Assembly: GCF_016907655.1 (NCBI RefSeq)
Contig: NZ_JAFBCL010000001.1
Span: forward strand, 806,001 to 870,000
DNA from: Saccharothrix algeriensis
Lineage (GTDB): Bacteria; Actinomycetota; Actinomycetes; Mycobacteriales; Pseudonocardiaceae
Direction: 5' to 3'
Length of the DNA: 64,000 nt
A program made the position numbers and the translations under genes. The stretch's first letter is position 1; each line of letters starts with the position of its first letter. This document shows, one piece after another, positions 9,133 to 16,777 of this stretch. The notes below the pieces were generated by a model, which saw only the letters and a program-made list of their open reading frames with translations, ran no database searches and had not been told where the DNA came from.

Positions 9133-10589
9133 GCCGGCACCGCCGCGCGCGACCGGCTGTCCAGGTGGATGCGCCGCACGGCGTCGACCGCGGACTGGAT
9201 GGCGCCGTCGATCCACGCCGGGTTCGCCGAGCAGTGGTCGCCCGCGAAGTACAGCCCGTTCTCCGGGCTCTGCGCCCGCGCCCGCTCCTGCGAGCGGGTC
9301 GCGCTGTCCAGCTCCCACTGGCTGACCGCCGCGCCGCTGCTCCACCAGTGCTGGCCCCAGGCCATGCTGGCGGCGTCGAGCACCATGCCGGGCTCCAGCA
9401 GTTCCGGGTGCATCCGGCTCAGCTCCCGCAACACCGCCTCGTGGCGGTCGACCACGGGCATCCGGCCGAAGGCGTCGGCCTCCTCCCCCAGCGTGTAGCT
9501 GGCGAGCAGCACGGCCCCGTCGGCCGGTTCGCCGTCGGCCGGCACGTAGTAGGTCTGGCGGACGCGGCCACCGCTGAACGAGGCGCCGCCGGAGATCCCG
9601 TCCCTGCCCCAGAACGCCTCCCGGCAGTGGAAGGCGACCTTCGTCGCCGACCAGTAGGTCATCCCGCGGATGGCGGCGACCTTGGTCCGGCTCAGGTTGC
9701 GCAGCCTGAGCCGGCGCAGGACCGAGAAGGGCAGCGTGCACAGCACCTTGGAGCGACTTCGCGTGACCACGCGGTCGCCGATGCGGAGGTCCACCAGCAC
9801 CCGCCGGTCGCGCACGTCCAGCCCGACCACCTCGCAGCCGAGGCGGATCGGCGACCGCACCCGCGACACCAGCCGGCGGACCAGCTGGTCCATCCCGCCC
9901 TCCAGCCGCACCAGCTCGGGGCTGGTCTCCGACAGCACGTCGTCGATGAACCTGGCCAGCCGGCCACCGCAGCCGGCCCGGACCTCCGGGTGCCCGGCGA
10001 AGAAGCCGTGCAGGTCGATCTGGTCGCGGCCGGCGCCGACCACGAACGGCCCCAGGTCGATCCGGTCCACCGCGTCCAGCAGCTCCACCGTGAACCGGCG
10101 GTCGCGGAAACCCGCCGGGCCGATCGCGTTGCCCATCGCCGTCAGCCACGCGCCGAACAGCACGGTCTCCTCCCGGTACCGGCCGTGGGGCAGGTCCGCG
10201 CGGAACCCCTCGACGAGGATGCGCGCGGCCTGGTCGAGGCGGACGTAGCCCCGGCCGGTGGCGTGGTAGGCCCGCGGCTCGGAGAACAGGCTGCGGAACG
10301 GCCGGATCCGGTCGGACAGGCCGAGTTCGGCGATGTAGTCCAGGGTGTGCTGGTGGGTGCTCGGCACCCGCATGGCGCCGAACTCCACCAGCGGCCCGGT
10401 GGCGTCGGAGCCGAAGCGGTGGGTGAGGATGCGGCCGCCCACGCGGTGGCTGCCCTCCAGGACCTCCACGCGGTAGCCCAGCCGCTCCAGCTCGTACGCG
10501 GCCACCAGCCCGGCGATGCCCGCGCCCAGGATCGTGATCGGTCCGGCGCCCGCACGGGGCTCGGCTGCCGGGCACCCGGTCGGGATCAC
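9129..10589 (-). CDS. rebO: FAD-dependent L-tryptophan oxidase (RebO/StaO)
   Basis: The 486-residue flavoprotein has the FAD dinucleotide loop ITILGAGIAGLVAAYELERLG near residue 29, GGRILT, LVEFGAMRVPSTH, and the C-terminal FAD-contact segment GLYFAGDHCSANPAWIDGAIQSA. RebO/StaO oxidise (chloro)tryptophan to the imine of indole-3-pyruvate, which feeds the RebD-type enzyme. I use a GTG whose bases overlap the stop of a 31-codon ORF with a strong ribosome site (GAGGAGG). One added base in the C4 run at 10625-10628 would instead fuse that ORF to this gene and lengthen the N-terminus. The start is therefore uncertain; the function is not. Confidence 0.9.
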   Translation of the reverse strand: MIPTGCPAAEPRAGAGPITILGAGIAGLVAAYELERLGYRVEVLEGSHRVGGRILTHRFGSDATGPLVEFGAMRVPSTHQHTLDYIAELGLSDRIRPFRSLFSEPRAYHATGRGYVRLDQAARILVEGFRADLPHGRYREETVLFGAWLTAMGNAIGPAGFRDRRFTVELLDAVDRIDLGPFVVGAGRDQIDLHGFFAGHPEVRAGCGGRLARFIDDVLSETSPELVRLEGGMDQLVRRLVSRVRSPIRLGCEVVGLDVRDRRVLVDLRIGDRVVTRSRSKVLCTLPFSVLRRLRLRNLSRTKVAAIRGMTYWSATKVAFHCREAFWGRDGISGGASFSGGRVRQTYYVPADGEPADGAVLLASYTLGEEADAFGRMPVVDRHEAVLRELSRMHPELLEPGMVLDAASMAWGQHWWSSGAAVSQWELDSATRSQERARAQSPENGLYFAGDHCSANPAWIDGAIQSAVDAVRRIHLDSRSRAAVPA

Positions 10590-10681
10590 GACCGGGGCAC
10601 CGCGCGCCGGAGCGGGCAGCGTCGCCCCGCCCTGGGCGCCGGTGCCGGAAAGCGGTGGTCGGCCACGTGCACGGCGGACAT
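10586..10681 (-). CDS. Possible 31-aa leader ORF upstream of rebO
   Basis: An ATG at 10681 has the best ribosome site of the divergent region (GAGGAGG, 6 bases upstream). It opens a 31-codon frame beginning MSAVHVADHRFPAP, whose TGA overlaps the GTG of the oxidase. It is either a genuine coupling ORF that delivers ribosomes to the oxidase gene, or the true N-terminus of the oxidase displaced by a missing base in a homopolymer. Nothing marks it as a functional peptide. Confidence 0.4.
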   Translation of the reverse strand: MSAVHVADHRFPAPAPRAGRRCPLRRAVPRS

Positions 10682-11034
10682 CGAACCTCCTCGGATCGGA
10701 GCGCCGCGACGACCACGGCTCAACCCCTCGCCCCGCAACCACGGTGAGCAGAACCCCGTTGCCGCAGCAACCCCGCGGCCCTGCGGCCACCCGAAATCGC
10801 AACCGTCAGAGCGGCTGCCGGGACACCGGTGACCCAGTGAAACCGGCGCGCACAAGGGAAAGGGGCGACCCGGGCGTCCCGGCGGGCGCCACCTCCGTCC
10901 TCACCGGACCGGCGGGAAGCGGGTCTTCCCGAGCCTGCCACCTGATCGGATGACCGAAGGTGTGGGCGCGCCGCCCCGGCGGGAGAATCCACATCGGACG
11001 CAACCAGGTCCGACGATGTCCGGAGGTGGTCCCC
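10682..11034. promoter_or_regulatory. Divergent promoter region rebO-rebP / rebC
   Basis: This 353-base region drives the minus-strand oxidase-P450 pair and the plus-strand monooxygenase. It contains CCTGATCGGATGA at 10941-10953, a sequence shape found ahead of several other genes in the window. GGAGGTGG at 11021-11028 is the ribosome site for the monooxygenase. No unambiguous -35/-10 pair is visible. Confidence 0.45.
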
Positions 11035-12654
11035 GTGCCTGCCCGCGGCAAGCCCTCGCCCTCCCGCGAGACGGACGTCCTGGTCGTCGGGGCCGGCCCG
11101 GTGGGCATGGCGATGGCGCTGGACCTCCGGTACCGCGGGGTCGACCACCTGGTCGTCGAACGCCGCGACGGGCGCACCCCCCTGCCCGGGGTGAGCACGA
11201 TCGGGCCGCGCTCGATGGAGCTGTTCCGGAGGTGGGGCCTGGCGGACAGGATCCGCGCCGCCGGCTGGCCGCCGGACCACCCGCTGGACGTCGCGTGGGT
11301 CACCCAGGTCGGCGGGCACGAGCTGCACCGCTTCGAGCGGGGCACCGCCGCCACCCGCCCGGAGTTCCGGCACACGCCCGAACCGGACCAGGTCTGCCCG
11401 GCGCACTGGCTGCAACCGCTGCTGCTGGCCGCGGTGGGCAGGGCACCGGACGGCCCGCTGCTGCTGCGCCACCGGCTGGACGCGTTCACCCAGGACGACG
11501 ACGGCGTCACCGCGCACGTCACCGACCTCGACGCCGGCGCGACGACCGCGATCCGAGCCCGGTACCTGGTCGCGTGCGACGGCGCCTCGTCCCCGGTCAG
11601 GCGCGAGTGCGGCATCGGCGCGCCCGCGCGGCACGAGGCCAGGGTGCTGCGCAACATCCTGTTCCGGGCGCCGGAGCTGACCGACCAGCTGCGCGCACGC
11701 GGCCGGCGGGTCGCCATGGTCTACTTCCTCATGCTCTCGAACGAGCTGCGCTACCCGCTGCGGTCGATGGACGGCCGGGAGCTGTTCAACCTCACGGTGT
11801 CCGGCCCGGCGCTGGCGGCGGACGCGAAGGCGCTGCTGCGGGACGCGATCGCCTTCCCCACGCCGGCCGAACCCGTGTCCGACGGCGAGTGGCACCTCAC
11901 CCACTGGGTCGCCGACCGCTACCGGCACGGCCGGGTCTTCCTGGTCGGGGACGCCGCCCACACCGTGGCGCCGTCCGGCGGGTTCGGGATGAACATCGGC
12001 ATCGGCGACGCCGCGGACCTGGGCTGGAAGCTGGCCGCCCAGCTGCGCGGCTGGGCGGGCGAGCGCCTGCTGGACAGCTACGAGGCCGAGCGGCGGCCGG
12101 TCGCCCTGCGGAGCCTGGAAGCCGCCAACCGGCACCTGCGGCGGACGCTGAGCCGCGAGCTGCCCGCCGACCTGCGCGCGGACACGCCGGCGGGCGCGCG
12201 GAAGCGCGCGGAGGCGGCCGAACGGCTGCGCGCCAGTGGCGCGAGCACGGAGTTCGACAACCCCGAGATCCACTTCGGCTACCGCTACCGGTCCCCGCTC
12301 GTCGTCGGCGACGCCGGTGCGGACGTGACGCCGGACTGGCGGCCGGGCAGCGACCCCGGCACCCGGGCCGCCCACGCCTGGCTGCGCCCCGGGCTGTCCA
12401 CATTGGACGTCTTCGGCGAGGCGTTCGTCCTGCTGTGCTTCGAGGACGACCCGCGCGGCGCCCGGGGGGTGCGCGCGGGTTTCGACGCGCGGGACGTCCC
12501 GCTGCGCGTCCTGGAGTGCGACGACCCGGAGCTGGCGCGGTTGTACGCGTGCCCCTTCGTGCTGGTCCGCCCGGACGGCCACGTCGCCTGGCGGGGTGAG
12601 CGGCTGCCCGCCGAACCGGCCGGGCTGGTCGACGCGGTCCGCGGTTCGGCCTGA
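11035..12654 (+). CDS. rebC: FAD monooxygenase of indolocarbazole formation (RebC/StaC, StaC-like residues)
   Basis: The 539-residue protein aligns along its length with RebC: VLVVGAGPVGMAMALDL (FAD loop), GPRSMELFRRWG, VACDGASSPVRR, and the GD motif VFLVGDAAHTVAPSGGFGMN, plus LVRPDGHVAWRG at the end. RebC and StaC act with the P450 to set the oxidation state at C7: arcyriaflavin for RebC, K252c for StaC. From memory of the RebC sequence, its Phe216 and Arg239 correspond here to Val229 and Asn252, the pair reported to convert RebC to StaC-like output. The GTG at 11035 follows GGAGGTGG. It ends 24 bases from the converging glycosyltransferase. Confidence 0.93.
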   Translation: MPARGKPSPSRETDVLVVGAGPVGMAMALDLRYRGVDHLVVERRDGRTPLPGVSTIGPRSMELFRRWGLADRIRAAGWPPDHPLDVAWVTQVGGHELHRFERGTAATRPEFRHTPEPDQVCPAHWLQPLLLAAVGRAPDGPLLLRHRLDAFTQDDDGVTAHVTDLDAGATTAIRARYLVACDGASSPVRRECGIGAPARHEARVLRNILFRAPELTDQLRARGRRVAMVYFLMLSNELRYPLRSMDGRELFNLTVSGPALAADAKALLRDAIAFPTPAEPVSDGEWHLTHWVADRYRHGRVFLVGDAAHTVAPSGGFGMNIGIGDAADLGWKLAAQLRGWAGERLLDSYEAERRPVALRSLEAANRHLRRTLSRELPADLRADTPAGARKRAEAAERLRASGASTEFDNPEIHFGYRYRSPLVVGDAGADVTPDWRPGSDPGTRAAHAWLRPGLSTLDVFGEAFVLLCFEDDPRGARGVRAGFDARDVPLRVLECDDPELARLYACPFVLVRPDGHVAWRGERLPAEPAGLVDAVRGSA

Positions 12655-12678
12655 ACGGCCACGCGCCCCGCCCCCGGC

Positions 12679-13944
12679 TCAGGCCCGCTCGACGAGGTCG
12701 TGGCCGTCCGCGCCGACCTGCTCCGGGATCCCGGCGCCGGCGCCGCGGCCGGCGACCTGCTCCAGGCGCGGGACGAGGTCCTCGATCGGCGGCAGGGCGA
12801 GCATGTGGCGCTGCGCGAGCCGGGCCCGCGCGATCGCCGCCGGGTCGGTCAGCAGGGTCCGGCACACCGCGGCGATCCCCTCCGCCGCGCCGTCGGTCAC
12901 GCGCAGGCCCAGGCCGAGGGCGTCGACCCGGTCGGCGTTGGCGAACTGGTCGCCGAACCGGGGCAGCACGGCCATGGGCACGCCGGCCACGACCGACTCG
13001 CGGATGCTGTTGTAGCCGCCGTGGGTGATGAACAGCTGCGCGCAGCGCAGCAGCAGGGGCTGGGGGAAGTGGTCGACGAGTCGGACGTGGCCGGGCGCCG
13101 GGGAGTCGGCCGGGACCAGCCCGCCGGTGGCGACCACGCCCACGCAGTCGAGGTCGCCGAGCGCGGTGGTGACGGCCAGCAGGGCCGACAGGGCGTCGGC
13201 CTGCACGCCGACCGTGAACGGGTCGGTGGCCTGCTCGCGCAGCTTGGGGATGACCGTCCCGATCGACGCCAGCACCAGGGGGCGGTCCGCGGGCAGGGCG
13301 AGGACCCAGTCCGGCAGGACCTCGCCCCGGGCGACGGTGTCCGGCTGCCGGTAGGTGATCGCGGCCGGCAGGTCGGGCGGGGTGAACGGGTACCGCGCGG
13401 GCATGAAGTCCAGCCGCCCGTGGCGGTGGAGCGGCCCGAGGTCGTCCCACCCGGGTCGGGCCAGTTCGAGGTTGCGGGCGTTGAGCAGGGACAGCAGGTC
13501 GTCCGCCGGGAGCGCGTTGGCGCTCCCGGAGGGGGCCGAGACGTGCGGGACGCCGAGGTGCTCGGCGAGCAGCACGGCCGCGAACTCGGCCCCGCCGCGC
13601 AGCACGAGGTCCGGGCGGAACCGCTCGGCCACCGCCGCGAGGGCGCGGTAGCCGTCGGTGATGTGCGGGCCGGCGAAGAGGCGGGCGCTCATCCTGCCGG
13701 CGAGGGCGATGTCGTCCTCCTCGCCGGTCAGGGCCCCGGCCAGGTCCGCGAGGGATTCGTTCGCCCGGGGGAACGGCGCCGGCAGGTCCGGCCGGGCGCG
13801 GAACGGCTCGCCGTCGAACACGCGCAGCAGCGGCGCCGTCGTCGCCATCCGGACTTCGTGCCCCGCGTGCGCCAGGACGCGCGCCACCGGCAGCAGTGCC
13901 CTGGCGTGGGAGACAGAGGTGGACACGCAGCAAAGAACCCGCAT
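12679..13944 (-). CDS. GT1-family glycosyltransferase (RebG/StaG-type context)
   Basis: This 421-residue GT-B enzyme resembles macrolide/natural-product glycosyltransferases: an N-terminal SHARALLPVARVLAHAGHEV loop and the C-terminal donor region LFITHGGYNSIRESVVAGVPMAVLP followed by DQFANADRV. In rebeccamycin and staurosporine clusters a GT1 enzyme attaches the sugar to an indole nitrogen, and this gene closes the same gene set. No deoxysugar or methyltransferase genes are in the window, so the donor may come from primary metabolism or from a distant locus. ATG at 13944 follows GAAGGG; an upstream ATG 7 codons earlier is possible. Confidence 0.85.
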   Translation of the reverse strand: MRVLCCVSTSVSHARALLPVARVLAHAGHEVRMATTAPLLRVFDGEPFRARPDLPAPFPRANESLADLAGALTGEEDDIALAGRMSARLFAGPHITDGYRALAAVAERFRPDLVLRGGAEFAAVLLAEHLGVPHVSAPSGSANALPADDLLSLLNARNLELARPGWDDLGPLHRHGRLDFMPARYPFTPPDLPAAITYRQPDTVARGEVLPDWVLALPADRPLVLASIGTVIPKLREQATDPFTVGVQADALSALLAVTTALGDLDCVGVVATGGLVPADSPAPGHVRLVDHFPQPLLLRCAQLFITHGGYNSIRESVVAGVPMAVLPRFGDQFANADRVDALGLGLRVTDGAAEGIAAVCRTLLTDPAAIARARLAQRHMLALPPIEDLVPRLEQVAGRGAGAGIPEQVGADGHDLVERA

Positions 13945-13965
13945 GGTGAACCCTTCGGACGGCAC

Positions 13966-13978
13966 GTGATCCGATCAC
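13966..13978. promoter_or_regulatory. Perfect palindrome GTGATC-C-GATCAC
   Basis: A 6+1+6 base palindrome lies 21 bases upstream of the glycosyltransferase ATG, where a repressor would block transcription or initiation. It shares the core CCGATCA with the site at 10941-10953 ahead of the monooxygenase gene, so both arms of the cluster might answer to one regulator. No regulator gene for the cluster is visible in the window. Confidence 0.4.
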
Positions 13979-14279
13979 AGCCCGGTGCGCCGATTGCCCT
14001 TCGACGGCAACGATAGGGCGAATCGGGTCGCGCCACACGCGCACGCACCTGAACGGGTTGGCGTGCCCCGGGGTGCGGTGCGACCCGTCCGTCCGCGTCG
14101 CGGGGTGCGCGCACCCCGGCGGGCGGGCAACTCGTGGCGAGAGCGGGTGAACCCTCGCCTCGGCAGGGTGAACACGGGCATGGGGCCGGCGCAGCGGGTG
14201 GCGGCGGCGGTAGGCACGGTATGTGGGCGGCAGCGGTCGCGGCCGTCCCGTCAACGGTTGTCTGCCACGAGGATGGGCG

Positions 14280-14576
14280 ATGTCCGCGCCGACGATGAAC
14301 CACCAGGCCACCGGGTACGACGCACAGCAGGCGTACTGCACGGCCAAAGCCGCCGAGCTGGCCTACCGGGACCACGAGCAGATCGAGGCCACCGCCCGCG
14401 AGTGGGGCTTCGACCGCGTCCGCCACCACCGGTCGACGTTCTCAGCGCGGAAGAGGCTCCCGTTCGCCCCGATCCCCGTGGGCGACGTACGTCCACTTCG
14501 GACCGTGAAGGCTCGGCCGCGGGCACGCCGGATCCGTTCCCGGCACAGCGCGCTGTGCTCCATCGGAGTGCGATGA
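14280..14576 (+). pseudogene. Truncated class-3 lipase-like N-terminus
   Basis: After an ATG with a GAGG ribosome site, the first 50 residues (YDAQQAYCTAKAAELAYRD, then IEATAREWGFDRVRHH) match the opening of class-3 lipase-family proteins. The frame then turns into Arg/Pro-rich sequence and stops after 98 residues. No GxSxG nucleophile loop follows in any frame. This looks like the surviving 5' end of a lipase gene cut by a deletion. The stop overlaps an ATG of the lipoprotein frame. Confidence 0.5.
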
Positions 14577-14623
14577 CGGCGAACCGACCGCCGGGGGCTG
14601 CGGCGCCCGATAACGTCCCGGCC

Positions 14624-15295
14624 GTGAGGAAGAAGAGCCGCAGCGCCTTATGGCCGACGACGATGTGCTTGCTGGCGACCGCCTGCACGGCCTCGCCGCC
14701 ACCGGCCCCGGTCACCGTCACCGTCACACAACCGACGAGTTCCACGCCCTCCGGCCCCACCACCACTTCGGCGGCGCCGTCGATCGTCGCCAGCGGGTAC
14801 TACGCGGTGTGCGAGGGCCGCGGCTTCCCCGACGCCGCGGCCTACGCCGGTCCGGGCCCGCACCCGATCGGCATAGCGGTCCTGTCCGCGAAGGGGCCGG
14901 CGACCGGGGTCGACGTCGACCTGACCTCGGACGTCGCCACGGTGCCCGCCGAGTGGAAGTCGCCCGCGAACACGGCCCTGCAACTGGTCGCGTGCGTGAC
15001 GGTGCTCGACGTGGTGGAGGTGCGGGAGTGCGAGTACCGGGTGATCGGCGGCACCGCGGGGAACGCCCTGTTCAAGAACCGCCTGTTCAACCGCGTCCTG
15101 CGCATCGAGGTGCTGTCCGCCCGCACCGGCGAGCCGGTCGCCGACGCCGTCCGGGCGACGACCGGGACGACCACGTGCGCGGCCAGCGCCAAGCAGCCGC
15201 CGGTCGGTTCGAGCGCGAGCCCGAACCAGTTCGGCACGCTGACCGACGCCGAGCGCGACGCCCTGCTCGGCGGCGTGGTCACCGCGACGGTCTGA
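14624..15295 (+). CDS. Putative secreted lipoprotein
   Basis: From the GTG at 14624 the protein has a basic start (RKKSRSALWP), a short hydrophobic stretch, the lipobox LLATAC with the lipidated Cys at residue 21, and then a Pro/Thr/Ser-rich linker typical of actinobacterial surface lipoproteins. The remaining 150 residues include four or more cysteines (YYAVCEGRGFP, LVACVTVL, VRECEYR, TTTCAAS) that could form disulphides. An in-frame ATG at 14573, coupled to the lipase fragment, would place the lipobox too deep. No domain is recognised. It ends before a strong terminator. Confidence 0.65.
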   Translation: MRKKSRSALWPTTMCLLATACTASPPPAPVTVTVTQPTSSTPSGPTTTSAAPSIVASGYYAVCEGRGFPDAAAYAGPGPHPIGIAVLSAKGPATGVDVDLTSDVATVPAEWKSPANTALQLVACVTVLDVVEVRECEYRVIGGTAGNALFKNRLFNRVLRIEVLSARTGEPVADAVRATTGTTTCAASAKQPPVGSSASPNQFGTLTDAERDALLGGVVTATV

Positions 15296-15320
15296 CCGAC
15301 CGCGCCCACCGGCGGGCCGG

Positions 15321-15359
15321 GCGCCGGGGCGGGTCGCCCGGACCGACCCGCCCCGGCGC
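15321..15359. terminator. Bidirectional 16-bp hairpin
   Basis: Perfect 16-base arms (15321-15336 and 15344-15359) flank a 7-base loop, exactly between the converging lipoprotein and ATP-grasp genes. There is no U-tract, as is usual for high-GC actinomycetes. Confidence 0.8.
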
Positions 15360-15362
15360 GGG

Positions 15363-16607
15363 TCAGTCCGCGAACCCGATGGCGAGGTGGGCGAGGGCGG
15401 CGTCGGCGGCGACGGCGGCCTCGGCCGGGGTGTCGGCGGCGGTGATGACGTAACCGAGGCGTTCGTGGCTGTTCGTCGGCCAGCGCGTGGTGGCACCCGG
15501 GCCGACCTTGACGCGGTGGCCGACGACCTCGGGGAAGTGCTCCGCCAGGTCGTCCACGCCGGAGACCGACGTGACCGTGCCCGCCCGGCCGCCGATGAAG
15601 CGGATGGCCGAGCCCCGGCGCCACCGGGGTTCGAGGTCGGGCGCGCCGCCGGTGTGGGCGGTGATGGACCGGGCCAGCAGGGGCACGCCCAGGGCGTTGC
15701 CGACCAGGTCGGGGATGAAGTCGCCGCCGGTGCGGGCGTTGATCTCGATGAGCACCGGGCCGCGCGGGGTGAGCTTGACCTCGACGTGGGCCGGGCCGAA
15801 GTCGAACCCGATCGCGTCCAGCGCGGCGCGCACCACGCCGACGGCCGCGTCGGTCACCGCGGCGGGCAGGACCGACGGGAACGTGTGCCCCAGCTCCAGG
15901 AAGTGCGGCGTGGCGCCGAGCAGCTTGTCGGTGACACCCAGCACGACCGTGCGCCCGTCGTGGGCGAAGACCTCGACGCTGACCTCGTGGCCGAACAGGC
16001 ACTCCTCGACCAGCCCGCCCGGCCTGGTGGCCTGGCCCTTGGAGTTGGCGGTGCGCCCGGCCAGCTCGGTGATCCGCGCCACCACCTGCTCGCGCGTGCG
16101 GCACAGCGTGACGCCGATGCTCGCCGACTCGTCCACCGGCTTCACCACGCACGGCAGCCCGACCTCGGCCAGCGCACCGTCCACTTCGGACAGCTCGCCG
16201 ACGTAGCGGAAGCGCGGCACCGGCACCCCGGCCGCCGCGCACACCGTGCGGGTGGCGAGCTTGTCGCGCGCGGTGCGCGCCGCCCGCGGCGAGAGGCCCG
16301 GCAGGCCGAGCGCGCTCGCCGCGGCGGCCACCACCGGCACGTAGTACTCCATCACCGTCATCAGGCCGTCGGGCTGCAACCCGTTGTCCCGCAGGCACTT
16401 CTCCACCGCGACCGGGTCGGTCGTGTCACACGCCAGGACGTGCTCGACCTCGCCGGTGATGGTGTCGAACGCCACCGGGTCCACCCGGTAGCGGTCGAGG
16501 TCGGCGGTGAGGAACGCCAGCCGCAGGCCCTGCTCCTTGGCCAGGGTGATCGCCTGCACGCCGGTGCCGGTCAGGTTGCTCTCCACGAACGCCAGCAGGC
16601 CCGCCAT
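15363..16607 (-). CDS. ATP-grasp ligase
   Basis: The 414-residue protein has the carboxylate-amine ligase layout: an N-terminal Rossmann-like part, SPRAARTARDKLATR, the ATP-binding LPCVVKPVDESASIGVT, GLVEECLFGHEVSVEVF, and the Mg-binding EINARTGGDFIPDLVG. Enzymes of this type form amide bonds through an acyl phosphate, often joining amino acids in small-molecule pathways. The ATG overlaps the stop of the small SxtJ-like gene (TGATG). It is the last gene of the eight-member minus-strand operon and likely ligates an amino acid or amine to its intermediate. The substrate is unknown. Confidence 0.85.
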   Translation of the reverse strand: MAGLLAFVESNLTGTGVQAITLAKEQGLRLAFLTADLDRYRVDPVAFDTITGEVEHVLACDTTDPVAVEKCLRDNGLQPDGLMTVMEYYVPVVAAAASALGLPGLSPRAARTARDKLATRTVCAAAGVPVPRFRYVGELSEVDGALAEVGLPCVVKPVDESASIGVTLCRTREQVVARITELAGRTANSKGQATRPGGLVEECLFGHEVSVEVFAHDGRTVVLGVTDKLLGATPHFLELGHTFPSVLPAAVTDAAVGVVRAALDAIGFDFGPAHVEVKLTPRGPVLIEINARTGGDFIPDLVGNALGVPLLARSITAHTGGAPDLEPRWRRGSAIRFIGGRAGTVTSVSGVDDLAEHFPEVVGHRVKVGPGATTRWPTNSHERLGYVITAADTPAEAAVAADAALAHLAIGFAD

Positions 16608-16756
16608 CAGTGCTTCCGCCCCTTCGAAGACGGGATCCAGTACGACTGCGCGTTCTCGTCCCACCGGCGGGCCATCGGGTCGCGCACGAGCCGCGCGACG
16701 AGCCCGATCGGCGTCACCACCAGGAAGTAGAGCGCTCCGAGCAGCAGCGTTCTCAC
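16607..16756 (-). CDS. Small SxtJ-like membrane protein
   Basis: A 49-residue product with one membrane segment (LLLGALYFLVVTPIGLVARL) and a polar tail containing SYWIP. Tiny proteins of this pattern (SxtJ, as in saxitoxin loci) recur beside NodU-type carbamoyltransferases, and one lies 21 bases upstream here. Their role is unknown. I choose the second GTG because GGAGG sits about 10 bases upstream; the GTG at 16765 is too close to it. The stop overlaps the ATP-grasp ATG. Confidence 0.75.
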   Translation of the reverse strand: MRTLLLGALYFLVVTPIGLVARLVRDPMARRWDENAQSYWIPSSKGRKH

Positions 16757-16777
16757 GTTGTTCACCCCTCCGCCCGC

